Part shown: in pieces, positions 25,134-33,903 of the stretch
Layout: each line of letters starts with the position of its first letter
Position numbering within the stretch: the stretch's first letter is position 1
From: Actinobacteria bacterium UBA4426
GTDB taxonomy: Bacteria > Actinomycetota > Actinomycetes > S36-B12
Assembly (NCBI GenBank): GCA_002390705.1
Contig: DGQA01000026.1
Coordinates: forward strand, 1-39,398
Direction: 5' to 3'
Length of the DNA: 39,398 bases
The notes under the pieces: model-generated
Databases searched by the model: none
The model's input: the letters and a program-made list of their open reading frames with translations, nothing else
What the model was told of the DNA's origin: nothing
Made by a program: the position numbers and the translations under genes

Positions 25134-25397
25134 ATGTTCAGTAATCTTAAGGGCTGGGAATGGCTCATTATTGTTGCTTTGATCCTGCTCTTGTTTGGTG
25201 CTAAGCGGCTACCAGATGCCGCACGCGGCCTTGGCCGCTCACTTCGAATCTTCAAGGCAGAGACAAAGGGTTTGACCGGATCCGACTCGGATGGGGACGA
25301 CAAGGAAATTGACCCACCAGTCACGACTTCTGAGTCACAGGCGAACACTCCCACTCCGGCTGCAGAAACCACACCTGCTGAGCCGAATGATCGTTAG
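25134..25397 (+). CDS. tatA: Sec-independent translocase TatA
   Basis: A small Tat pore subunit (87 residues). An N-terminal membrane helix (about 8-22: EWLIIVALILLLFG) is followed by the conserved FG, then an amphipathic helix (KRLPDAARGLGRSLRIFKAETKG). The acidic/Thr-Pro-rich tail is unstructured. The ATG is preceded by SD AAGGGG at 25122-25131. Upstream, TTGACA (25061-25066) and TAGTAT (25090-25095) occur, but their 23-bp spacing is too wide for a single standard promoter. It is nine nt from tatC and likely cotranscribed. It exports folded twin-arginine proteins. Confidence 0.96.
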   Translation: MFSNLKGWEWLIIVALILLLFGAKRLPDAARGLGRSLRIFKAETKGLTGSDSDGDDKEIDPPVTTSESQANTPTPAAETTPAEPNDR

Positions 25398-25406
25398 CTA
25401 GGGCCG

Positions 25407-26237
25407 GTGGCGCTGCGCGAAAAGCAGGAGTCCGCGGCCATGCCGCTGACCGCGCATCTGCGAGAGTTACGTTCACGTCTGTTTAAAAGTGGAATCGCCA
25501 TCGTCATTGGGATGGTGATTGGTTGGGTTTATTACGCCGAAATCTTCATCTGGCTCAGTAAGCCTTTTACTGACGTTATCGCAGCAGCAACCGATAGCGG
25601 TCAAGACGTAACCCTGGCCCTCACCGGTGTTGCCGATCCGTTCGTTTTACAAATTCAAGTGTCGGCCGTGGCCGGCCTCGCATTGAGTGCACCCGTCTGG
25701 CTCTACCAGTTGTGGAGATTCGTCACGCCCGGGCTACACCGCAATGAACGCAGATGGGCAATCGGTTTTGCCGCAGTTGCCTCACCCCTTTTTGCCGCAG
25801 GAATTACTCTTGCATACTTGGTGCTTCCCTTCGGACTGGAAATCCTGCTGGGTTTCACTCCAGAAAATGTGGAAAATATCGTGTCAGTCGACAAGTATTT
25901 GTCATTTTTCTTACGAACAATATTGGTGTTTGGGGTTGGGTTCCTCACACCGCTGCTTATCGTCCTTCTCAATTTTGCAGGTATTCTCTCAGGAAAGCGG
26001 CTGCTTTCGTGGTGGCGCTGGATCATCTTCACCGTGTTTATATTTTCAGCAGTGGCCACGCCCACCGGCGACCCGATCAACTTACTATTGCTGGCAACTC
26101 CGATCTTGGCGCTCGTAGTAGTGGCTGTGGGCATTTCCCTCCTGAACGATCGAAGGCGCGCCCGCAAGTCCCCGGACACTGATTTCAGTAAACTCGAAGA
26201 CGACGAGATTTCCCCTCTGGAACCAGACTCGATTTAG
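25407..26237 (+). CDS. tatC: Sec-independent translocase TatC
   Basis: The twin-arginine signal receptor, a six-helix membrane protein of 276 residues. Conserved features are MPLTAHLRELRSRLFKS at the N-terminus, PLFAAGITLAYLVLPFGLEILLGFTP in the centre, and FGVGFLTPLLIVLLN towards the end, followed by a cytosolic tail rich in Arg/Asp. GTG 25407 is nine bases after the tatA stop. The tatA-tatC order next to pafBC and the HelY-type helicase matches, from memory, M. tuberculosis Rv2094c-Rv2092c. tatB is absent here and lies elsewhere or is not needed. Confidence 0.96.
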   Translation: MALREKQESAAMPLTAHLRELRSRLFKSGIAIVIGMVIGWVYYAEIFIWLSKPFTDVIAAATDSGQDVTLALTGVADPFVLQIQVSAVAGLALSAPVWLYQLWRFVTPGLHRNERRWAIGFAAVASPLFAAGITLAYLVLPFGLEILLGFTPENVENIVSVDKYLSFFLRTILVFGVGFLTPLLIVLLNFAGILSGKRLLSWWRWIIFTVFIFSAVATPTGDPINLLLLATPILALVVVAVGISLLNDRRRARKSPDTDFSKLEDDEISPLEPDSI

Positions 26238-26255
26238 CGTCTCGGTTACATGCGT

Positions 26256-26273
26256 GCCTGAGCGGCAGGCTTT
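26256..26273 (+). terminator. Short terminator-like hairpin after tatC
   Basis: GCCTG (26256-26260), AGCGG, CAGGC (26266-26270), then TTT. The stem is short and the T-run is weak, so this is only a possible intrinsic terminator of the tatAC transcript. Confidence 0.3.
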
Positions 26274-26295
26274 CTCACAGGCAATAGGCTGTGAG
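26274..26295 (+). promoter_or_regulatory. Inverted repeat over the helicase -10 and start
   Basis: CTCACAG (26274-26280) and CTGTGAG (26289-26295) are a perfect 7-bp inverted repeat around eight bases. It encloses the leaderless -10 TAGGCT (26285-26290), which lies six bases before ATG 26297. A protein bound here would block RNA polymerase, so it is a good operator candidate. Confidence 0.4.
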
Positions 26296-26296
26296 C

Positions 26297-29035
26297 ATGT
26301 CTTCTGCGGCCGAAAAGTACGCCGCCTCTCGGGCACGAGCACAAGATGGCAAAACCCTAATTGGTCCGTTTACCGCTGACTACAAATTTGATCTTGACCC
26401 GTTCCAGCTAGAGGCCGTGCGCGCAATCGAAGCCGGCAATGGCGTGTTAGTGGCCGCGCCCACGGGTTCAGGTAAGACAGTGGTGGGAGAGTTCGCCATC
26501 TTCCACGCCTTGAATTCGGGGACCAAATGCTTTTACACGACCCCGATTAAGGCGCTCTCAAACCAAAAATTTTCCGAGTTAGTGGAACGTTACGGCTCAG
26601 AAAAAGTGGGTTTGTTAACCGGTGACAACAGCATTAATGGGGAAGCTCCCATCGTTGTCATGACCACCGAGGTCTTGCGCAATATGTTGTATGCGCGTTC
26701 GACAACGCTACATAGCCTTTCATTTGTCGTCATGGATGAGGTTCATTACTTGGCGGATCGTTCACGAGGCGCCGTGTGGGAAGAAGTCATCATTCATTTA
26801 CCAGACTCGGTAACCATAATCGCGTTGAGTGCGACCGTGAGCAACGCTGAGGAATTTGGTCGGTGGTTGGCCACGATCCGCGGCAAAACGGAGGTGATCG
26901 TTGAGGAAATCAGGCCGGTTCCGCTGTGGCAACATGTTATGGCGGGCAAAAGGCTCTACGACCTTTTTATTGATGATTCACAACATGAAGTCAACCCCGA
27001 ACTCGCCGCACTAGCTCGAACCTCTTCCCACGCAGCATCGCACCGAAGCCGCTCCAAGTACGGGAGTAACGGTCGTAACGCGCCCAGGCGCACAAGTTTG
27101 ACCCCGCGGCGCAGTGACGTGGTGACGCTACTTGAGTCTGAAGCCCTACTGCCAGCCATCTACTTCCTCTTTAGTAGAGCTGGCTGTGATGATGCAGTTG
27201 AGCAAATCCTTGGTTCTGGTCTGCGACTGACATCCTCGGTCGAGCGGGAAATGATTCGCAATCAGATCTTGGAGTCGACGAGGGATATCCCCGACGAGGA
27301 CCTGGCTGCATTGGGTTTCAGTGACTGGATTGACGCCCTTGAGCGAGGGGTTGCGGCTCATCATGCCGGTGCCTTGCCACGGTTCAAAGAAATTGTTGAA
27401 TCACTTTTTCAGCAGGGCCTACTCAAAGTCGTTTTTGCAACGGAGACCCTCGCTCTTGGTATCAATATGCCCGCTAAGTCGGTCGTTTTGGAGCGCCTGG
27501 TCAAGTGGAACGGTGACGCGCACGTTGACCTGTCGCCGGGGGAGTACACCCAGATAACGGGGCGGGCCGGCAGACGAGGGATTGACGTCGAAGGCCATGC
27601 AGTTGTGCTGTGGCAGCAAGACCTTGACCCAAAATCGCTCGCAGGTCTGGCGTCCACGCGGACCTACCCGCTCAGGTCCTCATTTAGACCCAGCTACAAC
27701 ATGGCCGTGAACTTGGTTGGCTCGATGGGAACCGAGCGCGCGCGGGAGCTGTTAGAAACCTCTTTCGCCCAATTTCAGGCGGATGCATCCGTTGTTGGAC
27801 TAGCAGCTGAGCTTCGTAAACTTGATGACGCGAAAGCTGGATACTTGGATTCCATGCAGTGCCATCTGGGTGATTTCGAGCAGTACAGCTTATTGCGCCA
27901 CGAGATCTCGGTAGCTGAACGCCAAGACAGTAGACAAGTAGTGCGTCAACGTCGCGACTTGGGTGATGCGCAGCTGCGAAACCTCAAGGTCGGGGACGTA
28001 ATCGTGCTTGCCGCGGGCAAGAAGGCTGGACCTGCGGTTGTTGTTGCGCCTGCGATCAATAGCTCAAAGGTTGAACCGCGTCCCATGGTGGTTACTGGGG
28101 AACTTCAGGTGCGCAGACTTAATCACCATGATGCGCTCGTGGATCTCACGCCGATCGGACGCATTAGAGTCCCAAAAAGTTTTTCGTCACGTGATACAAG
28201 CATGAAGAAGAACCTTGCGTCCCAGGTTCGCGAGATTGGTCAAAGATCTGCTGATCCAAAGAGGCGCGGGAAGAAATCGCACGAAGTTAACCCGATCATC
28301 CAGGACTTGCGGGATCAAATGCGGGCCCACCCCTGCCATGGCTGCGATGAGCGCGAAGCCCACGCCCGTTGGGGTGAGCGGTATCAAAAAACGCATAGCC
28401 AATATCAAGAAGTGTCCTCTCGAATGAAGGGGAGGACCAATACGATCGCCCGGCGATTCGATCGCCTCTGCGAGGTGTTGGCTGGGCTCGACTACCTGAC
28501 TAAAAGCCCACAGGGTGAATGGCAGGTAACCGGCCGCGGGGATTTACTCAAGGGGGTTTATTCCGAAAATGATTTGTTGATTGCTCAAACTATTGTGGGC
28601 GGTGTGTTAGACCCACTTGATCCTGCTTCTCTCGCGGCGGTCTGTTCCACCTTTGTCTATGAAAGTCGGCGTGGCGATTCAGATGAAGCCCCCTCGGTGC
28701 CTGGTGGCCCGACCCAGAAGGCGCTCGACGAAATTCATGAAATTTGGGGACAGGTTGAGGGCATTGAGCATGACCATAAGGTTCACGAAAGCAGAAAACT
28801 TGATGCGGGACTCGCCTGGGCTCTGTACCGCTGGGCGAAGGGCGCAACCCTCATGAAAATCCTGACAAGTAACGATGTGACAGCCGGTGATTTTGTACGC
28901 TGGGTGCGCCAAGTAATCGATTTACTGGGCCAAATCGTTGCGGTCACGCCCCAAGACTCGGATCTGCACGCTAACGCGGTTGCGGCCATTGATTTGTGTC
29001 AGCGGGGAATAATTTCTTATCCGAGTGCAGCCTGA
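26297..29035 (+). CDS. helY: DEAD/DEAH-box helicase, HelY/Ski2-like
   Basis: A large (912-residue) superfamily 2 helicase of the Ski2/Mtr4 type, which in eukaryotes feeds RNA to exosomes; bacterial HelY probably remodels RNA or RNA-DNA, but its role is poorly known. Motifs: APTGSGKTVVGEF (I) near 52-64, TTPIKALSNQKFSEL (Ia), DEVHYL (II), SATVSN (III), TETLALGINMPAKSVV (V) and TGRAGRRGID (VI). ATG 26297 is chosen because TAGGCT lies six bases upstream; a GTG at 26291 is possible. Its 3' end overlaps the convergent exonuclease gene by 19 bases. The position next to tatC matches M. tuberculosis helY, from memory. Confidence 0.9.
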   Translation: MSSAAEKYAASRARAQDGKTLIGPFTADYKFDLDPFQLEAVRAIEAGNGVLVAAPTGSGKTVVGEFAIFHALNSGTKCFYTTPIKALSNQKFSELVERYGSEKVGLLTGDNSINGEAPIVVMTTEVLRNMLYARSTTLHSLSFVVMDEVHYLADRSRGAVWEEVIIHLPDSVTIIALSATVSNAEEFGRWLATIRGKTEVIVEEIRPVPLWQHVMAGKRLYDLFIDDSQHEVNPELAALARTSSHAASHRSRSKYGSNGRNAPRRTSLTPRRSDVVTLLESEALLPAIYFLFSRAGCDDAVEQILGSGLRLTSSVEREMIRNQILESTRDIPDEDLAALGFSDWIDALERGVAAHHAGALPRFKEIVESLFQQGLLKVVFATETLALGINMPAKSVVLERLVKWNGDAHVDLSPGEYTQITGRAGRRGIDVEGHAVVLWQQDLDPKSLAGLASTRTYPLRSSFRPSYNMAVNLVGSMGTERARELLETSFAQFQADASVVGLAAELRKLDDAKAGYLDSMQCHLGDFEQYSLLRHEISVAERQDSRQVVRQRRDLGDAQLRNLKVGDVIVLAAGKKAGPAVVVAPAINSSKVEPRPMVVTGELQVRRLNHHDALVDLTPIGRIRVPKSFSSRDTSMKKNLASQVREIGQRSADPKRRGKKSHEVNPIIQDLRDQMRAHPCHGCDEREAHARWGERYQKTHSQYQEVSSRMKGRTNTIARRFDRLCEVLAGLDYLTKSPQGEWQVTGRGDLLKGVYSENDLLIAQTIVGGVLDPLDPASLAAVCSTFVYESRRGDSDEAPSVPGGPTQKALDEIHEIWGQVEGIEHDHKVHESRKLDAGLAWALYRWAKGATLMKILTSNDVTAGDFVRWVRQVIDLLGQIVAVTPQDSDLHANAVAAIDLCQRGIISYPSAA

Positions 29036-29928
29036 AGCAATTCGGCCACGTACTTCTCCACTCCCCATCTCACCGCGAGCGCTTCGAGGCCGTGTGGATC
29101 AACGGGTTCGTAGGGAATATCAACGGACCATTGATGTATCGGAAGCCGCTTTTCGGCAGTTATGACCGCGAGAGCTGATTCAAGATATGGTGCACCTGAG
29201 GTGATCCGCTGAGCAAGTCGGGGTGTCAGTGGCTTTGCGCATGTCACGGCCGCCGCTGCGCCAATGAGTGAGTCCAGGCTTCCAAATTCGTTGATCAACG
29301 CGCAGGCGGTTTTATCACCTATTCCGGCGATCCCCGCAAGCCCATCACTTGGATCGCCGCGTAAGGCGGCCATGGCCAGGTAGTCGGAGGGAGACACACC
29401 GTACTTCGCCTCAATAGCCACCGGATCCAGAGTTGGCCATCCCTCGACGCCCCCGCTGACTTGGAGAAGTAGTGACACACGTTCGTTGACGACCTGGATC
29501 AGATCTCGATCACTCGTCACCACAAGGCAATTCCCGCCAGATTGTTCCGCAACCGAAGCGATGACATCGTCGGCCTCAAAACCGTCGATCCCCGCCCTGG
29601 CGATACCGAAGGCGTCCAGGATCTGGGCAATGGCATCTATTTGTGGAGACAGTGTGTCTGGGGCCTGTTCCCCGCCCTGATCCGAATCAACCCGGTGGGT
29701 TTTGTAGCTGGGCAACAGCTCCACCCGCCATTGCGGTCTCCAGTCGTTGTCCCAGGCGGCAATTAGCCCGCTGGGCTGGTGAATCACAATAAGCTTGGCC
29801 AGCATTGCCAAAAAGCCACGCACCGCATTGTGGGGACTATTGTCAGGCGCCGTCATCTTAAGCGGGAGTGCATAGAACGCGCGGTAATACAGGGTCGCCG
29901 TGTCAAGAATCAAAAGAGGTCCACTCAC
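29017..29928 (-). CDS. Stand-alone 5'-3' exonuclease (PolA N-domain-like)
   Basis: A 303-residue flap/5'-3' exonuclease lacking any polymerase domain. Metal-binding motifs: LLILDTATLYYRAFYALP near 5-22, GFEADDVIASVAE near 117-129, VTSDRDLIQVV near 137-147, and GDPSDGLAGIAGIGDKTA near 193-210 (helix-hairpin-helix). It likely removes RNA primers or flaps. The GTG start has CATACT six bases upstream, suggesting a leaderless mRNA. It is divergent from the M24 gene across 34 bp and overlaps the helicase gene at the 3' end by 19 bases. Confidence 0.92.
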   Translation of the reverse strand: MSGPLLILDTATLYYRAFYALPLKMTAPDNSPHNAVRGFLAMLAKLIVIHQPSGLIAAWDNDWRPQWRVELLPSYKTHRVDSDQGGEQAPDTLSPQIDAIAQILDAFGIARAGIDGFEADDVIASVAEQSGGNCLVVTSDRDLIQVVNERVSLLLQVSGGVEGWPTLDPVAIEAKYGVSPSDYLAMAALRGDPSDGLAGIAGIGDKTACALINEFGSLDSLIGAAAAVTCAKPLTPRLAQRITSGAPYLESALAVITAEKRLPIHQWSVDIPYEPVDPHGLEALAVRWGVEKYVAELLQAALG

Positions 29929-29934
29929 GGCGAA

Positions 29935-29956
29935 AGTATGGCATCCGGGCTAATCT
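29935..29956. promoter_or_regulatory. Divergent leaderless promoters, exonuclease and M24 genes
   Basis: Minus strand: CATACT (complement of 29935-29940), six bases, GTG 29928. Plus strand: TAATCT (29951-29956), six bases, ATG 29963. Both genes therefore start from a 34-bp spacer with no room for leaders. Confidence 0.45.
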
Positions 29957-29962
29957 GTGTAC

Positions 29963-31078
29963 ATGCCTGCGACATCGGACTACACAAAGCGAATAACCCA
30001 AGCGCAAGTTCACATGCAAAAAGTCGGCGTTGAGCTCATGCTGGTCACGCCAGGTGCGGATCTTCGGTACTTGATCGGTTACAACGCGATCCCGCTTGAA
30101 CGCATCACGGCCTTGGTGCTTCAACCCCACATAGATCCCTTCCTACTAGTTCCTCGCTTGGAAGTATCAACGGCGATGGCGAGCCCCTTTGGTGATCTGG
30201 GCTGGGAAGTAGTTGGTTGGGCCGAGAGTGCGAACCCATACGAGATCATTGGGCAAAGATCTGGGTTTAACGGAGGAAGAGTTGCTGTCGACAACCACAT
30301 GTGGGCTGAGCGAGTTCTTAAACTTTCAGAAAATTTCCCGCAAGCCAAAATTGAATTAGCCGCTCCCATCATTAGTGCCATCCGAATTCTCAAAACCCCC
30401 ACCGAACTTGACTCCCTGCGAGTAGCTGCTGCAGCAATTGACCGGGTGCATGCGCAAATTCCTCACGTCCTACGTGTCGGACGTACCGAAGAGGAAGTAG
30501 GAAAAGATATTGCCGATCTCATTTTGTCCGAAGGTCATTCACGTGTTGATTTCGTAATTGTCGCCTCTGGCCCCAACGGGGCGAGTCCCCATCATGAGCT
30601 CAGTGATCGAGTAATTCAACCGGGGGATCCAGTAGTGGTAGATATCGGTGGCACGATGCCCAGTGGCTACTGCAGCGACTGTACTCGGACTTACTCAATG
30701 GGCGACCCGGGCGAACAATTCAGGCAGCGCTATTCAATCTTGCAAAGGGCACAGGAACTTTCCACTAACGCCGTATCCCATGGCGCGGTGAGTCACGATA
30801 TTGATGCAGCGGGCCGCGATGAACTGGCGACCCACGGACTGGGGGAGTACTTCATCCACCGAACCGGACATGGGATCGGTTTAGAGACCCATGAGGAACC
30901 ATATCTGGGCGAAAATAATCCGACAGTCATCCAGAACAATATGATTTTCAGCATCGAACCGGGCTTCTACATCGAAGGCGTTCACGGCGCGAGGATCGAG
31001 GACATCGTGATCTGCACTCCAGATGGCCCCGAGTCGGTAAATAAGCAAACCCGTGATCTTGTCATTATCGGGAGCTAG
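29963..31078 (+). CDS. M24 family Xaa-Pro peptidase (PepQ/aminopeptidase P-like)
   Basis: A creatinase-fold metallopeptidase of 371 residues that removes proline-containing N-terminal residues. The metal ligands are visible: VVVDIGGTMPSGYCSDCTRTY (two Asp), HRTGHGIGLETHEEPY (His), FSIEPGFYIEG (Glu) and ARIEDIVICT (Glu). The N-terminal creatinase domain occupies about 1-150. The start is ATG 29963 because TAATCT lies six bases before it; a GTG at 29957 is possible. A PepE-like M24 gene beside the 5'-3' exonuclease also matches my memory of M. tuberculosis Rv2089c-Rv2090. It is first in a plus-strand run of six genes. Confidence 0.92.
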   Translation: MPATSDYTKRITQAQVHMQKVGVELMLVTPGADLRYLIGYNAIPLERITALVLQPHIDPFLLVPRLEVSTAMASPFGDLGWEVVGWAESANPYEIIGQRSGFNGGRVAVDNHMWAERVLKLSENFPQAKIELAAPIISAIRILKTPTELDSLRVAAAAIDRVHAQIPHVLRVGRTEEEVGKDIADLILSEGHSRVDFVIVASGPNGASPHHELSDRVIQPGDPVVVDIGGTMPSGYCSDCTRTYSMGDPGEQFRQRYSILQRAQELSTNAVSHGAVSHDIDAAGRDELATHGLGEYFIHRTGHGIGLETHEEPYLGENNPTVIQNNMIFSIEPGFYIEGVHGARIEDIVICTPDGPESVNKQTRDLVIIGS

Positions 31079-31081
31079 CAC

Positions 31082-32260
31082 ATGTTGAATTGGATCGGGA
31101 ACAGCGTCTCCCGACTCGTGCAGACCCAGCGGGACTCTGATTTGTTGACAGTGGCGCAGGACTTTGCCCACCAGAAGCTGGCACCGGTCGCCGCCCATTG
31201 CGAAGATCGGGGAGAATTCCCGCGTGCACTTATGCGCGAACTCGGAGCGTTGGGACTACTGACCTTGCCGTACTCCGAGATTATTTACAATGATCGAGAC
31301 GCAAAAGTCCCTTACACCGTCTCGCTCCAAGTCCTTGAAGAAATATCCCGGGCCTGGCTCACCGTGGGCATGAGCATGAGTGTCCACCATTTGGCCTGCG
31401 CCCCGCTGATCAAATTTGGGACAGTGGGCCAAAAAGAACGCTGGCAGGACACGATTCTCAGCGGCGAAACATTAGGTGCGTATTGTCTGAGCGAACCTGG
31501 CTCAGGATCAGACGCTGCCGCAATGACCACTCATGCCGTGAAAGAGGGCGACACGTATCGAATCAATGGGACAAAGGCATGGATTACACATTCCGGAATC
31601 GCAGATTTTTACACGGTAATGGTGCGTACGGGGGTTGAGAAAACGCGCGGAATATCTTGTTTCTATATTCCCGCAGACACGCCAGGGCTTGAGTTCGGAA
31701 CACCTGAGCACAAGATGGGGGGAAACGCTTCCCCTACGGGACTTGTTCACCTTAATGACGTTGTACTCACTAGTGAACATCTGATTGGTCAAGAAGGTCA
31801 AGGATTCCCGATCGCACTTGCCAGCCTAGATATTGGCCGGCTTGGTATTGCAGCCGGTGCCGTTGGACTCGCCCAGGCTGCACTCGATGCGGCGATCGAA
31901 TACTCAGGAGACCGAGTGCAATTTGGTCAGGCTATTGACCAGTTTCAAGGAGTTGGTTTCATGCTGGCCGACATGGCCACAGCGATTGCGTCGGCTCGCA
32001 GTACTTATCTTGATGCAGCCCAGCGCCTCGACCACGACTTTCATTACGGTTCGCTAGCGGCTATCTCTAAGTTGTCAGCATCTGATGCTGCGATGAAAGC
32101 CACCACAGACGCGGTTCAAATTTTTGGAGCAAATGGATACACTAAGGACTATCCGGTGGAGCGCTACATGCGTGAGGCCAAGGTTCTCCAGATTGTTGAA
32201 GGCACTAATCAGATTCAACGAGTGGTAATTTCCCGTGCTTTGTCAAAGCCTGTGGGTTAA
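31082..32260 (+). CDS. Acyl-CoA dehydrogenase
   Basis: An FAD-dependent acyl-CoA dehydrogenase (392 residues) that introduces the alpha,beta double bond into an acyl-CoA. Landmarks: AYCLSEPGSGSDAAAM near 130-147 (FAD/substrate loop), KAWITHSGIADFY, SLDIGRLGIAAGAVGLAQAALDAA near 246-270, and YPVERYMREAKVLQIVEGTNQIQR near 357-380 with the catalytic Glu. Chain length preference cannot be read from the sequence. It begins three bases after the M24 stop, with GGGAG as a weak SD, and its stop overlaps the amidohydrolase start (TAATG). Confidence 0.93.
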   Translation: MLNWIGNSVSRLVQTQRDSDLLTVAQDFAHQKLAPVAAHCEDRGEFPRALMRELGALGLLTLPYSEIIYNDRDAKVPYTVSLQVLEEISRAWLTVGMSMSVHHLACAPLIKFGTVGQKERWQDTILSGETLGAYCLSEPGSGSDAAAMTTHAVKEGDTYRINGTKAWITHSGIADFYTVMVRTGVEKTRGISCFYIPADTPGLEFGTPEHKMGGNASPTGLVHLNDVVLTSEHLIGQEGQGFPIALASLDIGRLGIAAGAVGLAQAALDAAIEYSGDRVQFGQAIDQFQGVGFMLADMATAIASARSTYLDAAQRLDHDFHYGSLAAISKLSASDAAMKATTDAVQIFGANGYTKDYPVERYMREAKVLQIVEGTNQIQRVVISRALSKPVG

Positions 32261-33903
32261 TGTCACAACTCACCTTGATCACAAACTCAGTGATCTATTC
32301 ACACGGTAGTCCTCACGCCACAGCACTGCTGATTGACGGCGCAGAGATTGTGTGGATCGGGGGCCACGACGTGGCTGCAGGGCACATGGAATTAGCCGAC
32401 ACTGTCATTGATGCTGGGGGACATTTTGTCGCCCCGGGATTCGTTGACGCCCACGTCCATGCGACGAGCACCGGACTCACGCTCGGTGGGCTGGACCTCA
32501 CGCAAGTCACACACAAAAAAGAATTCCTTGACTTACTGTCGAACTACGCACAACATGTTAACGGTGCCACAATTTTGGGTCACGGATGGGATCAGAGTAA
32601 TTGGGCGGACCCGCAACTCCCTTCGAGGCAAGAAATCGATCGAGCTACCTGGGGCAGTGTCGTCTATCTGAGTCGGATCGATGTTCACTCAGCATTAGTG
32701 TCCAACTCGCTGATCGCCCAATGTCCAGAGGCGAAATATTTGGCGGGCTACGGAGAAGAAGTAGTCACCCAACTAGCCCATGGTGCATTACGCAAATTCG
32801 CTCTGGGATCTATTAGCCATTCACAACGTAAGACCGCACAAGAACTTTTTCTCGATCATGCCCTGAGTCAGGGGATTGTCGGCGTGCATGAGATGGCAGG
32901 TCCACACATCAGTAGCTACTCTGATGCCTCATCCTTGCATGAGTTGTCATCGAGATCGAACCTGCCGAAAGTCGCCATGTACTGGGGAGAACTGCTCACC
33001 GAGGACAGCCTCAACATTGTGCGTGAATTAAAGGCAATTGGTGCCGGAGGGGACCTATTCATTGATGGCGCGATTGGTTCACACACCGCTTTTTTGAAGG
33101 AACCGTACTCTGATGACCCACAAAATACCGGCGCCGGTTACCTCACGGCTGAACAGGTCGCGGACCACCTCAGAGCGTGCACACAGGCCAGGATCCAAGG
33201 TGGCTTTCATGTTATCGGGGACCAGGCGTGTGAAATTGCGCTGACGGGTGCGCGAATCGCTGCCGGGCCTGCACCTGATCCAGCGTTTCACAGTTTGCGA
33301 CATCGACTTGAGCATGCTGAGATGCTTTCTGAATCAGGGGTGAGGGAGATGGGAAAGTTAGGCATGACCGCCAGCATGCAACCACTTTTTGATGCGTGGT
33401 GGGGGAATCCGGGGGGGATGTATCAATCTCGACTTGGCACGCGCTCCCACCACATGAATCGTTGGGGGAGCCTGCATGCCGATGGAGCTGCAGTGTGCTT
33501 TTCATCAGATTCACCAGTGACACCCAACACACCGTGGGCTGCCGTGCACGCGGCGATGCACCACCACAATCCACAAGAACGCATGAGCGCAGATGCAGCG
33601 TTTACGGCGCACACCCGTTCCGGCTGGCGAGCACTGGGAGCACACTTTGACTCCCATGGCGTGATCGAGGTTGGAGCCCCCGCGCATTTAGCGATCTCAC
33701 ACGTCCAAGAATTCCAGGGTGGCCTTCACGGTTCACGGTTTGCCCAGCAGGGCTCGGAGCCGCGAGCAGTGGCAGTGTCTGTGCCTGATCTAGGTAGTTC
33801 AACCGCGCCCGAGATCCCGGTGAACGTGTGTACGATCGTGGCTGGCGCGGTTTCCTATGCAGGTGAAAATTTTGCAGATCGGATTAGTACTTATGCCCCG
33901 TAA
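32260..33903 (+). CDS. Amidohydrolase, YtcJ-like
   Basis: A 547-residue metal-dependent hydrolase of the amidohydrolase_3 group. Metal and catalytic motifs include VDAHVHATSTG near 62-72, LGHGWDQSNW near 106-115, GAGGDLFIDGAIGSHTA near 261-277, FHVIGDQACE (His) near 317, RLEHAEML near 348, and FSSDSPVTPNTPW (Asp) near 410. It probably cleaves an amide or N-acyl bond; the substrate is unknown. It overlaps the acyl-CoA dehydrogenase stop by one base and the lnt start by 11 bases. Coupling with an acyl-CoA dehydrogenase suggests catabolism of an acyl-amide or lactam-like compound, which is inference. Confidence 0.9.
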   Translation: MSQLTLITNSVIYSHGSPHATALLIDGAEIVWIGGHDVAAGHMELADTVIDAGGHFVAPGFVDAHVHATSTGLTLGGLDLTQVTHKKEFLDLLSNYAQHVNGATILGHGWDQSNWADPQLPSRQEIDRATWGSVVYLSRIDVHSALVSNSLIAQCPEAKYLAGYGEEVVTQLAHGALRKFALGSISHSQRKTAQELFLDHALSQGIVGVHEMAGPHISSYSDASSLHELSSRSNLPKVAMYWGELLTEDSLNIVRELKAIGAGGDLFIDGAIGSHTAFLKEPYSDDPQNTGAGYLTAEQVADHLRACTQARIQGGFHVIGDQACEIALTGARIAAGPAPDPAFHSLRHRLEHAEMLSESGVREMGKLGMTASMQPLFDAWWGNPGGMYQSRLGTRSHHMNRWGSLHADGAAVCFSSDSPVTPNTPWAAVHAAMHHHNPQERMSADAAFTAHTRSGWRALGAHFDSHGVIEVGAPAHLAISHVQEFQGGLHGSRFAQQGSEPRAVAVSVPDLGSSTAPEIPVNVCTIVAGAVSYAGENFADRISTYAP

